From positions 1-52,824 of the IMG/VR virus record IMGVR_UViG_3300003937_000084: DNA of 52,824 nt; one strand, given 5' to 3'. The notes beneath the pieces are model-generated. The model was not told the DNA's origin and did no database searches. It saw only the letters and a program-made list of their open reading frames with translations. Numbering within the stretch: position 1 is the stretch's first letter; each line of letters begins with the position of its first letter. The translations under genes were made by a program, and so were the position numbers. Shown one piece after another: positions 46,501 through 52,058 of the stretch. The stretch comes from a virus.

Positions 46501-47637
46501 ATTAGAACATCCAAAGAATTGTGTAAAGTTCTTTGAGGTATAAGATACAACTCCAGTAGTAGTATCATTATAAGTTACGGATAGTTCTCCTATTGTTCCA
46601 AAACCAACAGTCGAATCAACAAAAAGAATACTTGCACCGGATCCTACTTGTCCAATTACTCTAGTTTTAGGATGAATTCCAAATGCTCCTCGAATTGCAC
46701 CTTGAACTTCAACGTCTCTATCATATCCTCCATCAAGACTCAATTTATAAAAACTTTTTGCTGTTCCTACTTGAAATACTTGAAGTTTTTCTACTGATGT
46801 AATTGGAGCATATGCTTTTACTAAACCAGCATCTGGAAAATTATCTTGAAAAAGAGTTGCTTGATCCAAATCAAGAGGATCTCCATCTACAGATTCTACA
46901 ACTAAATCGTTTGTAATCCTAAAATCTGAGTTTGACGGTGTAAAAAGAAAATCTCTTGGCTTAACTACAGATACATCTTGATTATATAATGCTCGGAATA
47001 AAATTTCAAAAGATCTATCTGTTCCTCTACTCAGATAAAAATCCTTAGATTGTTTGATGAATAAATTTTCGTTTAAACCTTCAGTAAGAGGTCTTTCGTC
47101 AAGAAGAGGTAAAAATTGATGTTTTGTTTTTACTAAAAATTCTTTTAAGAATAAGATGCTTAAATTTTCAATTAAAGCACCTGATTCATGAAGTGTCTGG
47201 CTAGATGAAGTAAATATTAAATTTTCTGGATTTGCTTCTTTCTTATACGCAGTAGTTCCAGAAAATCCTCTAATACATCCAGTAAAAGAGTTACTAGTCT
47301 TTCCAGTATAGGTTATAATTTCATCATCAATTTTAAGTAATCCATAAGATTCAGGAAATCCGTCAGTTCCTGTTATAGAATTTCTAAAATCAACAGTTAT
47401 TGTTGTATCAGATGCAGATATTTCATCTAATAGAACAACGGAATCACCTAATCCGGTTGTTTCATCAATTTTAATATAACGATCAATATTTTGAATCAAA
47501 TCAATAGGAGCACCTTTAAATTCAAGTGCTTGATAATATGATTTTAAAAACTCAGAAATAAGTGGGAACTCATCTCTAACATAAGAGGGGAGCTGGTTCT
47601 GAACGATGTTATTAAACTGTACTCTTTTTTCTGACAT
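34519..47637 (-). CDS. 7: Giant baseplate wedge protein gp7-like (4372 aa)
   Basis: A 4372-aa continuous frame, four times T4 gp7 (1032 aa). The N-terminal 240 residues hold the conserved core: LPSYVRDEFPLISEFLKSYYQALEF, then FIKQSKDFYLSRGTDRSFEILFRALYNQDV, which align with the C-terminal part of T4 gp7. The rest is modular. A ~65-residue IDDEIITYTG...RGFSGTT unit lies near 62-130, with further copies. GxGY beta repeats are scattered throughout. A YHYH-type domain (DGHPIYGPYGY to FPYLIG) lies near 1262-1377, a cupredoxin-like stretch near 1945-2035, and a QDSFYYQNFSYSLRS unit near 2480. It follows gp6 by 14 bp. It should form the wedge arm and much of the baseplate periphery. Confidence 0.92.
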   Translation of the reverse strand: MSEKRVQFNNIVQNQLPSYVRDEFPLISEFLKSYYQALEFKGAPIDLIQNIDRYIKIDETTGLGDSVVLLDEISASDTTITVDFRNSITGTDGFPESYGLLKIDDEIITYTGKTSNSFTGCIRGFSGTTAYKKEANPENLIFTSSSQTLHESGALIENLSILFLKEFLVKTKHQFLPLLDERPLTEGLNENLFIKQSKDFYLSRGTDRSFEILFRALYNQDVSVVKPRDFLFTPSNSDFRITNDLVVESVDGDPLDLDQATLFQDNFPDAGLVKAYAPITSVEKLQVFQVGTAKSFYKLSLDGGYDRDVEVQGAIRGAFGIHPKTRVIGQVGSGASILFVDSTVGFGTIGELSVTYNDTTTGVVSYTSKNFTQFFGCSNVTGIIVDGETVGINTFAYGRSFKDPNQTVKVRINAVLSDFVYPENTKNFQNGDIARIKTLGNNKNSAIYNTWFYNYSSDHLVNSIELVDSSDNSYKLTLNKDHFFKNGDKLSVAELKGSAKLGGTVYGVNSVRSISIKGSGPLDINKTYTLTRQILKGDAANFGSAQLYQTDIQGIFDNDDNFLVASSSIPSYFGSRLNASDRSVTFSGTFLGEELLISPGTKHNLYSGDPVYYSVGITTEAFVDFRGKVGVREVKKQSLGANFPEGLYYVKRLSDTSVKLAKSRNDVYNEKFVSVESSVTVDDNTLRPFQFQGKELTSQKLLREIPKTAQHTGQLTPTQPGFNGILVNGVEILNYKSPDVVYYGKIEEIEVISAGENFDIIDPPLLHINDSVGTGATGNIAVSGSLESIRVFDPGFDYDETPVITITGGNGSGAVAQPNMKLIGHSVPFFSEVASNKITLGATASTIGFSTYHKLRNGEHVIYRTNGQTAVGGLTTDAKYFARTTNNVTVTLHNNLADVIAGINTVLLTSYGNGSHNLETVNKKSVVESISVISSGDGYENKKRSCGITGVSTSLNYIEIKNHDYKSGETVKYTAGSSPISGLTDESEYYVIKIDNDKFKLANVGLTTSTQRYFYETNQYVNLTSVGAGTHSFNYPDISVAISGQIGISSIGLETFQAQLQPIFRGEITSVNLTNNGVGYGASEVLNLDRSPLTIAVPGQDAQCQPIINQGRIEEILVLNPGRQYISPPDLVINGDGIGAVITPVLTNGTLSAIKVLEPGAGYNQNTTTVNVIHPGEGEVLKAKIQTWRVNLFQKYLYALSDDDGVVENGSNENFGIQYCHIYAPRKLRQSSYSVDGDGNRQYGEFDLEINVNTKQENVSTNHSPIIGWSYDGHPIYGPYGYSTRSGGSVTIMETGYVEKADAPQRPPLTLWPSGFFINDFVYQNQTSESVLDENNGRHCVTPDFPGGTYAYFTTIASDEADTQSPFTNFRRPKFPYLIGENFHAKPNEFNFQKVSNQDDYNINTSDYIKNTRPFNLFDDKDVQYKYLSLPAELSQEVEIKNAARGSIDGVGIITGGINYKVGDPVVFNNTETGGTGVSARVSHVLGKPVDSVSLATSSISNIEFYPSGKGKYLLFSNDPHNVQNQETISITGVSTTASDLEGFYNAGIGTNVYKVTGTGISTNGIGSVTYTGLVTYFNLTGNLNYPDIRENDIIQIGTERVKVLNVDNRLSRVRVLRSVNGVIGVSHTVGTAATITQRKLSISAGFKTDFDYKVNKQIYFNPIEVVGLGSTGGVGIGTTIFFENPGIGATSIVIPTKTIFIKDHGLETGDIVTYSSNQDTHGNAGKGIVISDNHVSAGIGTTIADGTNLFVAKVANNLIGLATARVSLGSTGIFEGVVGSTKITTLSFIGIGSGVYHSLKTNHSVVTGTMNKNTVTVSTGETHGIHIGHDIVLDVNPGITSSFNISYNDYNRKLIVNPKSYTSTGINTSTGVVTIENHGFVRGQKIVYTEDQSNPTQGLVDNGIYYLSIIDGNSFRFSDTFENSTRAIPTTVGLASTGSGGVINPINPPLKLYKNSTVTFNLTNSSLSHEIQSTNYPSFEFNLYADKNFTNKYVGKISNGKDYDIQRSGTVGVDGIAKVTLVVNENTPDKLYYRLDPTYESGNVPATKAEINIDNEVFENNTALVVRSIYNGKYKISTTAPNSFSFTMGPTPEKAAYISSTSSAEIIYETDCTHTEGSIRKLEIVNGGQGYQSLPGITTVSTARGTGVILEAQSNEIGKITKTNLKSIGFDFPSDRTLRPSITLPNIVKIKSLKSFDIIGISSGGRGYSSAPRLLAFDGKSNQLLNDVDLDYDLGDNQVTIRKNTKGMSNTIPTILPIYNTNGCGISTIGFNTVTKEVTAELSVGYSASDDFPVEVGDKVMIENISIGIGSTGIGYNSSEHNYKLFPVIAVDKNLGGVGATFSYSMEGLFDESKGEFIGEFNKFNSSGRVIAERHFPIFNISLKDNEFLDGEEVKSLTTSGTVESWDRKTGTLRVSTSENFILGEVIEGLASKTQGIADRVETYESILNTDASSRVVKGSTTNSGFLNANMQRVQDSFYYQNFSYSLRSRVDFDTWNDVVSTTNHTAGFKKFSDYQLETPAEFSEVQANSMRVGLSTELSYFTVVNDLYSIGNLNCTQDFDLALENSLNASGSIFSDEIIFASRILTDFFESFGNRAVDFDDVSHLFNSNPRATRFQLIDEFNVTNSRFLKYFIYFKDERFESERQFGIVNMIQDGRFAYFNQYGRMYSQDELADFDFKISGTQGSLQFFPRKFAINDYQIVSLAYHLDDRVVGIGTSIVLGNGSVDIRTSSVALPSGGGVRTTIVSTAATTRSLKVMSLISDPATNDHEYNELNIIHDDSEVSVTEFGRLMTTDNSTSFSGTGFGTYYPHIDSNLLKVDFIPSVSAAMTCNTMQIGFGTDGITGLSTDQMKHTILEGGSTAIPASGTPGITTVADYISDYDSAYFMVSITDKTNNTYEMRELVLIDTDSNEDGTGEVEVQEFGIVETDTNLPYITGLGTFGARVNSGGGISLTFTPQANIAVDVKSYTQALKIEDDSRDQRSFGNGLFVTNYARYEGTENAVKKTFTLEHRSAPIFEKYFLGNDSDIISVSANTITIPNHFFVSGERIRYDRNGGITSSIGIGLTNIPGVGNTEFLPIDIDLYAIKVGDDKIQLASTAENALKKIAIPMELTSVGIGTSHRFSATNQNSRCLIALDNLIQSPIVSTSQTTGLSTNVSTVDNVIKISGIQSYFGSDLIKMGNEIMKITSVGVGSTNAVRVRRGQLGTKIGTGNTGEPITKVVGNYNITDSVLHFAAAPYGLVPIGSTTNPPDERDWEGISASSSFQGRMFMRSGVEDTTDDTYHTNYLFDSLSNKFDGNTSVYPLTSIGSSDISGISTGNAIILVNDILQGPGLGRDFTLGENTGITTIAFTGTASSTTTDANTSGLPVGGVLLSLGSTEGFGYQPLVSAGATAKVTNVGVLTDVAIGNTGSGYRVAEKYEFLVNTNEFVGIGSTNVFIPNTGSVLDLLPQLNTGSNCEIQFGRVADSYISGTIVSSASTFVRFHIDDSLSVGIPTGTRARVIVSNPPIGFVNVSAASTSVGIETSKYHVGFATIINGNVSTAISVTNNSTPRFYSAKSITNVGYSSITGITTVTTSTAHGLSEGEAIQLSGIAFTCTYAPPINVSDADYNNLTGVTTITTATPHLLQVGKGVVLTGIAFTCGLDNGSSTHTYPRTTDPAYCGVSVIEIVNSTKFVVNTGPSTVPTFYQSGGTIQGAIINAPRKKNKSASGNDFASGGSSVIAVLSPTSFVVNTGISTCPHFYNRCGKVNRPLSLFVDDPLSYTNIPINYVGAANSGLNGTVDIVVGNGSSIVDFSINNKGVGYKEGEVLTISTGGLTGIPTTGTTSNFRNFELTVQKVFSDEFTGWSVGVLQPLDDPSVLFDGATRSFNLSLAGNQISIRSPRGSKVDVEKVLIITINDILQEPGKGYEFPGGSVIKFAEPPKPGDSCKIIFYKGTGDDTDVIFREVIETVKTGDTLTLGYDNAAGQSTNLQEEARTVTNINSTDQVETFAYFGPGNTEDETLSRRVKWCRQTEDKLINEKRVGKDRELYEPQIHPYAYITKSVGIGSTTIYVDRLRPVFNAQNENDTALTFQNKFKFATQTVTSGAAATAVVSDTGTISSIVLSDGGVGYSTATITVGSPSVGFVTATANPVIGVGETISSITITNAGTGYTNTNPPVVLVSEPSYSEEENSSANYAGDSGIIVGFGTTTTSGLTTQFVFDLHIPLDSKLRDESIVGTAVTLSGLEQGDFFIVSNSNVGSATTSITSLNQSGGTAGVGKSFVDNVYVVAHSENIIRTIRLDAAGVGIGTTVCRRVFTNVTQPKFDTSGIGTQSTSTVAGYGDYSWGKITLTSRAGLNSYTAYTENGILGITTSTRVERSAPLKFKNYAI

Positions 47638-47651
47638 TTTCTATGATTCTA

Positions 47652-49763
47652 TTAGTAACCTGAGGAGTAACTGCTGCCGCCACCACCGCCGGAAGATGGA
47701 GTGCTTGTAGGTGTAGATGATGATGTTGTAGATGTACTAGATGTACCATATGTACTACCAGATACTGTTGCAAGAGTTGTATTTCCAGTTGTGGTAGTAG
47801 TAGCGGTTGTTGCGGAAACAGGAACACTACCTCTACCACCAGGACGTACTAAAACGCCATTTGCATAACTTGAAGATACAATGTAGTTAGATGCTGAAGG
47901 GTCAACACCGGAAGCAATTTCATCTGTTACTGTTTCAAAATTACTACTTGTAATATCTAACTGTAAATAGAGATCTTGCAATCCAACGACATCATTTGAA
48001 ACTGGAGAACCAGAGATTTCAATAATTGTTTGTCCGGTTTTTGTTTTTCCAGATAAAACATTTATTGGATTTAGTGTCAATACACCCCTCTCATAATCAA
48101 TTGTTCCAATATTCCTCTTGACAATAGTAGGACTTGAGGAATTTATAGATGGAACAGAAAATAAGAATAATTCACCGGTTTCTCTATTTGAGTTGGGTAA
48201 ATCTGAGATATAAACATCGGTTCCAATACCATCAACCCTGAATGCAGAAGTTTTAATATTGTAACCACTCATTTTCTTAATATAGAAAGAATTACCGAAA
48301 CCAATTTGATATTCAACTAAAGCATTCAATGTTACTCTTAAATCTCGTCTCATCTGAATAGTTGTAATATTCGACGTTACAGATTCATGACTATCATCAA
48401 TCACCTTTAAAAATTTACTATACTTGAACCTTGCTCCATACTTATTTAACTCAGTTGATTCTGCGTATTTTGTGACATTATTTTGAACTAACGTTGAAAC
48501 TAATTCGGAACTATTTGCTGCATTTGTGTTATAATATATCTTACTATCAGTTTCAAGATACAAATATTTTAAATCAAGTATCTCTGGAACAATACCCGCA
48601 ACAGCATATTTTTTCAATCTCATCTTTATATTTTCTTTAATCAAGTTTGGTAGATAATCACCAAATGTTGGCTTAATGCTAATGAAAACCTTACCATATT
48701 GGGGTGGAACTAACTCTTCTCCACCAAAAACAGAGATGGATTCAGTTTCTGGGTAAATTTTTGCTGGAATAATTGTTTCATAATCATTGGAAGTCAGTGC
48801 TCTATTTTGTGTGGCATATATTCTTGGGGCAAACTTTTTAATTGACTCCACAGTTTCAATATTTTGACCTCCAGAAGTAATTATACCTGGAGTCAGTAAA
48901 GATACTCCTGAAGTTACATTATATTCAATTCCATTTCTTGTATATGTCAATCTTCCTGAAAAATTAAAATTTGATATACCATTTGCAGCATCACCATTAC
49001 TTACAATATAGTTTGCAGTAATATAATTGCCTTCTTCTAATGCTTTTCCAAAAATATCGTCTCCAAAAATTAATTCATACCTTTCATCTGAAATTTCTTG
49101 TAAATAATAGACTTTTGATTCTGGATTGATATCAAAAAGACTATCTTGGAGAGCATATTTGGTAGAAGATGTAGAAAATTCGTTACTTCTAACTGTAACA
49201 CGAATTAAATCAGTATCAATGCCGGAATTTGGTAAAATATACTTTTGATTTAGATTTCTGGTAGATCTAGTAAAGTTTGATTCTAAAAGAACACCTTCGT
49301 AAATTTGTAATTCGTTAAAAGTTGCAATTCCATTAAAAACAGGAATTGTAACATCTTCTAAAATTGAAAATATAAACGATTGAGAAGCAAAAGTTCCTGA
49401 ACTTGATGCAACAACTCCTTTTTTAAGTGTAATGGTCGATGGAGTTGGAGATATGTCCGCAGTGTCTACATCAAAAGTAACTGTTGCTAATGCTGCCTTT
49501 CTAGATTTAGGAACATAACCAATATTTCTTGCAAGTGCTACAACATTCTCTCTTAATGTTGAACTATCAATAAAAACCTCATTTGCAACCATGTTTGCAT
49601 TATATGAGGTAATATATGTGTTATATGCCAACACATCAATAATAGATGAAAGATTGGATCCTTCAAAATCATAGTCCGTAAAATTGGAGTTTGATTTTAA
49701 ATACTCTTTAAGTGATGTTTTAACCTGTTCAAAGTCCAGGTTAGAGAAATTGACTAATGGCAT
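47652..49763 (-). CDS. 6: Baseplate wedge protein gp6
   Basis: A 703-aa protein (T4 gp6 is 660 aa). LDFEQVKTSLKEYLKSNSNFTDYDFEGSNLSSIIDVLAYNTYITSYNANMVANEVFIDSSTLRENVVALARNIGYVPKS is the diagnostic N-terminus of the gp6/baseplate J-like family. APRIYATQNRALTSNDYETIIPAKIYPETESISVFGGEELVPPQYGKVFI is the central part. Dimers of gp6 form the iris ring that controls baseplate opening. The last 60 residues (643-703) are unusual: an almost pure Ser/Thr/Gly low-complexity tail ending in GGGGGSSYSSGY. It starts 1 bp after the gp25 stop, so gp25-gp6-gp7 form one operon. Confidence 0.96.
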   Translation of the reverse strand: MPLVNFSNLDFEQVKTSLKEYLKSNSNFTDYDFEGSNLSSIIDVLAYNTYITSYNANMVANEVFIDSSTLRENVVALARNIGYVPKSRKAALATVTFDVDTADISPTPSTITLKKGVVASSSGTFASQSFIFSILEDVTIPVFNGIATFNELQIYEGVLLESNFTRSTRNLNQKYILPNSGIDTDLIRVTVRSNEFSTSSTKYALQDSLFDINPESKVYYLQEISDERYELIFGDDIFGKALEEGNYITANYIVSNGDAANGISNFNFSGRLTYTRNGIEYNVTSGVSLLTPGIITSGGQNIETVESIKKFAPRIYATQNRALTSNDYETIIPAKIYPETESISVFGGEELVPPQYGKVFISIKPTFGDYLPNLIKENIKMRLKKYAVAGIVPEILDLKYLYLETDSKIYYNTNAANSSELVSTLVQNNVTKYAESTELNKYGARFKYSKFLKVIDDSHESVTSNITTIQMRRDLRVTLNALVEYQIGFGNSFYIKKMSGYNIKTSAFRVDGIGTDVYISDLPNSNRETGELFLFSVPSINSSSPTIVKRNIGTIDYERGVLTLNPINVLSGKTKTGQTIIEISGSPVSNDVVGLQDLYLQLDITSSNFETVTDEIASGVDPSASNYIVSSSYANGVLVRPGGRGSVPVSATTATTTTTGNTTLATVSGSTYGTSSTSTTSSSTPTSTPSSGGGGGSSYSSGY

Positions 49764-49764
49764 G

Positions 49765-50166
49765 TTACCTTGTTGGCTGCAAGACGAATTCTAATTGTTG
49801 TGCAGGTACATCTGCACCTATAATATCATATATGATTTGTACATCAAAAGCATTACCTGCAAAATCAGGTGTTGTTTGAACAGACCTTAATCTCACTCTT
49901 GGTTCAAATCTACGAATTGATGATTCAATTTCATCTTTGATATTAGATGCTGTTAAATCATCAAAATTATCAAATAATAACCTTGATATTCTTGAACCAA
50001 AGCTTTCATTAAAAGGTTTCTCTCCGGGAAATGTAAATACAATATTTTTTATTGATCTAGCAATTGCGTTTGCATTTTTAAGACCAATTAAATCGTCATT
50101 CAAGGGATTTTTCTTGAATGACATACTTACATCTTTAAAACCTTGACTTACCCTTTCTAAAGGCAC
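49765..50166 (-). CDS. 25: Baseplate wedge protein gp25
   Basis: A 133-aa protein (T4 gp25 is 132 aa) of the gp25/lysozyme-like wedge family shared with contractile injection systems. It contains FKDVSMSFKKNPLNDDLIGLKNANAIARSIKNIVFTFPGEKPFNESFGSRISRLLFDNFD, ESSIRRFEPRVRLRSV and IGADVPAQQLEFVL. It nucleates sheath assembly by linking wedge proteins to the first sheath ring. The start is GTG at 50166, chosen because the family N-terminus (PLERVSQGF) begins there; no strong Shine-Dalgarno is visible. A GATAAATA element is 22 bp upstream and heads the wedge operon. Confidence 0.95.
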   Translation of the reverse strand: MPLERVSQGFKDVSMSFKKNPLNDDLIGLKNANAIARSIKNIVFTFPGEKPFNESFGSRISRLLFDNFDDLTASNIKDEIESSIRRFEPRVRLRSVQTTPDFAGNAFDVQIIYDIIGADVPAQQLEFVLQPTR

Positions 50167-50187
50167 AATTATATGGCAAATATAAGT

Positions 50188-50195
50188 TATTTATC
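50188..50195 (-). promoter_or_regulatory. Late promoter octamer (GATAAATA) for gp25-gp6-gp7
   Basis: GATAAATA on the minus strand, 22 bp upstream of the gp25 GTG. No other octamer was noticed directly before gp6 or gp7, so over 15 kb may be read from here. Confidence 0.6.
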
Positions 50196-50225
50196 AACGA
50201 ATTCGTTAATTATATTTTCGTAGTT

Positions 50226-50387
50226 CTATTCATAAAGTGGTGCAGCTGGGATTTCATTTTCAAAAATCTCCGTTTCTTGCTTCTTATCACGTTTTTTTGG
50301 TGTTAAGTCATCATTTGCAATTTCACGAAGCATTTTTTCGTGTTGATCTGCTGCTAGGTTGTCTAAAAAATCGTTACTTGGAGTCAT
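50226..50387 (-). CDS. Small hypothetical protein upstream of gp25
   Basis: A 53-aa acidic and basic-patched protein: NDFLDNLAADQHEKMLREIANDDL followed by KKRDKKQE and an IFENEIPAAPLYE end. The frame stays open further upstream, but ATG at 50387 is preferred because it gives a compact 14-bp overlap with the stop of the 227-aa gene and a plausible helical N-terminus. I do not recognise a family. It would be co-transcribed with the 227-aa gene. Confidence 0.65.
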   Translation of the reverse strand: MTPSNDFLDNLAADQHEKMLREIANDDLTPKKRDKKQETEIFENEIPAAPLYE

Positions 50388-51057
50388 TTTCTTCTTCCTC
50401 AGGTAAATTTTCGCGTTCTTGTGCTGTTTTCCAGAAATATTCGTCCTCACGACCCATTCCAAGTCGCTCAAAACCATTTTCAACTTGATAATAACGAGTT
50501 GAAACCTTAAAATCTGGCATCTTAGGTTCAACAGGTGTTAAACTATTGTCAAAAATACGCATTCTATTGTTTGGATAGAGTGCATACTGACCATTTTCTA
50601 ATTCAATCAGGTTATGAGACTTATGTTCAGCAGGATTTTCACTTGTTGCATAGTCAACTACCTCAGGATCTTGATGATAGTTGTCTATTGTGCAAATATA
50701 AGTTCCTTTTTGAATACCATAGTCTCTGGTATACAATTCATAGTCCATTGAACCAATGAATTGCTTTGTAATTGATACTACACCATAATCCATACAGTTC
50801 CAAAACTGTAGATTCGGTAGATTCATATCAGGTGATGGTGTCTCAGGATCGCTTACAAATGCACTGATAGGTAATTTATCGTACATTGCGGCGTATTCTG
50901 GTAAATAGGTCTCAAAATAAAAAGTGCGCCCAGGTATCGATTTGCACGATACCCAAACGCCTTTGACAAATTCACCATGACCACTTTGATGATCAGTTAG
51001 ATACTCTTTACGAACCCATACTTCTACCGAGGGGAGGTTACAAATAAGTGCTGCCAT
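50374..51057 (-). CDS. Conserved cyanophage-type hypothetical protein (227 aa)
   Basis: A 227-aa protein, beta-rich with several aromatic motifs: LPSVEVWVRKEYLTDHQSGHGEFVKGVWVSCKSIPGRTFYFETYLPEYAAMYDKLP near the start, WNCMDYGVVSITKQFIG, YICTIDNYHQDP, and LENGQYALYPNNRMRIFDNSL. The C-terminal 30 residues are acidic and polar. There is no signal peptide or membrane segment. No enzyme motif is visible, though a conserved fold is likely given the lack of low complexity. It lies between the accessory genes and the wedge operon, with a GGTAAATA-like element 24 bp upstream. Confidence 0.8.
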   Translation of the reverse strand: MAALICNLPSVEVWVRKEYLTDHQSGHGEFVKGVWVSCKSIPGRTFYFETYLPEYAAMYDKLPISAFVSDPETPSPDMNLPNLQFWNCMDYGVVSITKQFIGSMDYELYTRDYGIQKGTYICTIDNYHQDPEVVDYATSENPAEHKSHNLIELENGQYALYPNNRMRIFDNSLTPVEPKMPDFKVSTRYYQVENGFERLGMGREDEYFWKTAQERENLPEEEENDSK

Positions 51058-51079
51058 AATGAATGTTGGTTAACTTATT

Positions 51080-51211
51080 CTATTTACCTTGTCCCCGATA
51101 TCTTTTCTTACGTCCATTGCGAGAAGTCGCGGATAACAATGTATACTGCGAGTTTCCTTGCCGAGTTTTCTTCGGCTTACCCTTGACATAAGTGCCGCCT
51201 TTCATCATCAT
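51080..51211 (-). CDS. 43-aa very basic small protein
   Basis: A short gene with ATG at 51211 (a triple ATG) and TAG at 51080. AGAGGT lies about 8 nt upstream, 13 bp after the glycosyltransferase stop. The product is Lys/Arg/Gly-rich: GGTYVKGKPKKTRQGNSQYT then LSATSRNGRKKRYRGQGK, about one third basic, with few hydrophobic residues. Tiny proteins with this KPKKTRQGNS...RNGRKRYRGQGK pattern recur in T4-like cyanophages as I recall them. It is likely a nucleic-acid-binding or ribosome-like small protein; the role is unknown. The good Shine-Dalgarno and tight spacing support expression. Confidence 0.75.
   Translation of the reverse strand: MMMKGGTYVKGKPKKTRQGNSQYTLLSATSRNGRKKRYRGQGK
51081..51088 (-). 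promoter_or_regulatory. Weak late-type octamer (GGTAAATA) before the 227-aa gene
   Basis: GGTAAATA is at the usual distance (24 bp) from the ATG at 51057 but lies within the last codons of the 43-aa gene and departs from the consensus. Low confidence. Confidence 0.28.
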
Positions 51212-51224
51212 AATTCAGTACCTC

Positions 51225-51992
51225 TTAAATAACGCGAGTTTTTTCGTGACCAACTCTGATACGTGGATCGCACCAGATCTCAAATCCTTCTTCCTTTGCA
51301 TCAAGACAGAATGAGACATCCTCACCACACATGTCTTGTACATCACCACTCTCAAAGACTTGCATCTTAGGAGCAAACCATGGATACTCTAATCTCTCAA
51401 AAACACCTTTCTTGATTAATACCCATCCAAAACCTGTATAATCTACGGTGAATGGTTTACGACGCTTACTAATGCCCTCTACATTCTCATGATTCATTAC
51501 TCCGCCATTCTTACGGAAATCATCCTCCTCTAACCAATGTGCGACAGAAGTTGTGTGGCCATCCTCTGTAGCATACCATCCTGCAACAATCTCCTTCTCT
51601 TCTCCCTCTGCAGGAATTGCCATATCACATAGTTGCCAGAACTTCTCTGTATTAAACACAATATCACTATCAATCCATAACTGATAGTCATACTCTAGTT
51701 TACCATCCCACGGTACTTGCTTAGGTCCACGAAGTACATTCGCACCTAGAACCTTACAACGGGCAAAATTAACCATTGATGAATAATCTTGACTGATCTG
51801 AATACTCATTCCACTCTGTACCATATCAAAGCACAGTTGTACAAAGTTCTTTAAAAATGTAAAAGAACACCCACGTCCAGGAAGACAGAATACAATCGTC
51901 TTACCTCTCATACGCTCTTTGATCGCAGGAATATCCCACTCTACTTCTTTCTTCTTAGGCGCGTTGGCCTTTACAGTAAATCCTTTTGCCAT
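51225..51992 (-). CDS. GT-A-like glycosyltransferase
   Basis: A 255-aa protein. The fold pattern fits a GT-A transferase: KTIVFCLPGRGCSFTFLKNFVQL (strand-loop-helix), ISQDYSSMVNFARCKVLGANVLRG, then YDYQLWIDSDIVF with the DxD motif at Asp108-Asp110 for metal-nucleotide-sugar binding, and later CGEDVSFCLDAKEEGFEIWCDPRIRVGHEK with the second acidic motif and a conserved His. It probably transfers a sugar to a phage or host target, unknown from sequence. The start is ATG at 51992; an in-frame TTG at 52016 overlaps the -10 box at 52016-52021 and so is unlikely to be transcribed. Confidence 0.88.
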   Translation of the reverse strand: MAKGFTVKANAPKKKEVEWDIPAIKERMRGKTIVFCLPGRGCSFTFLKNFVQLCFDMVQSGMSIQISQDYSSMVNFARCKVLGANVLRGPKQVPWDGKLEYDYQLWIDSDIVFNTEKFWQLCDMAIPAEGEEKEIVAGWYATEDGHTTSVAHWLEEDDFRKNGGVMNHENVEGISKRRKPFTVDYTGFGWVLIKKGVFERLEYPWFAPKMQVFESGDVQDMCGEDVSFCLDAKEEGFEIWCDPRIRVGHEKTRVI

Positions 51993-52015
51993 AACGTGTT
52001 GATTACTTCGTTTCA

Positions 52016-52044
52016 ATTATAACAGTTATTATGTAGTAAGTCAA
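52016..52044 (-). promoter_or_regulatory. Sigma70-like promoter for the glycosyltransferase
   Basis: TTGACT (52039-52044) and TATAAT (52016-52021) on the minus strand are separated by 17 bp. The predicted start point leaves a leader of about 16 nt before the ATG at 51992. It is the best host-type promoter in the window. Confidence 0.82.
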
Positions 52045-52058
52045 TAAAAGACTTTGAC

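Noticed and set aside
50388-50531. N-terminal extension of the 53-aa gene
   Set aside because: The frame stays open upstream but lies entirely inside the 227-aa gene; the internal ATG at 50387 gives a normal short overlap.
51993-52016. TTG start giving a 263-aa glycosyltransferase
   Set aside because: The TTG lies on the -10 box at 52016-52021 and would be upstream of the predicted transcript start.
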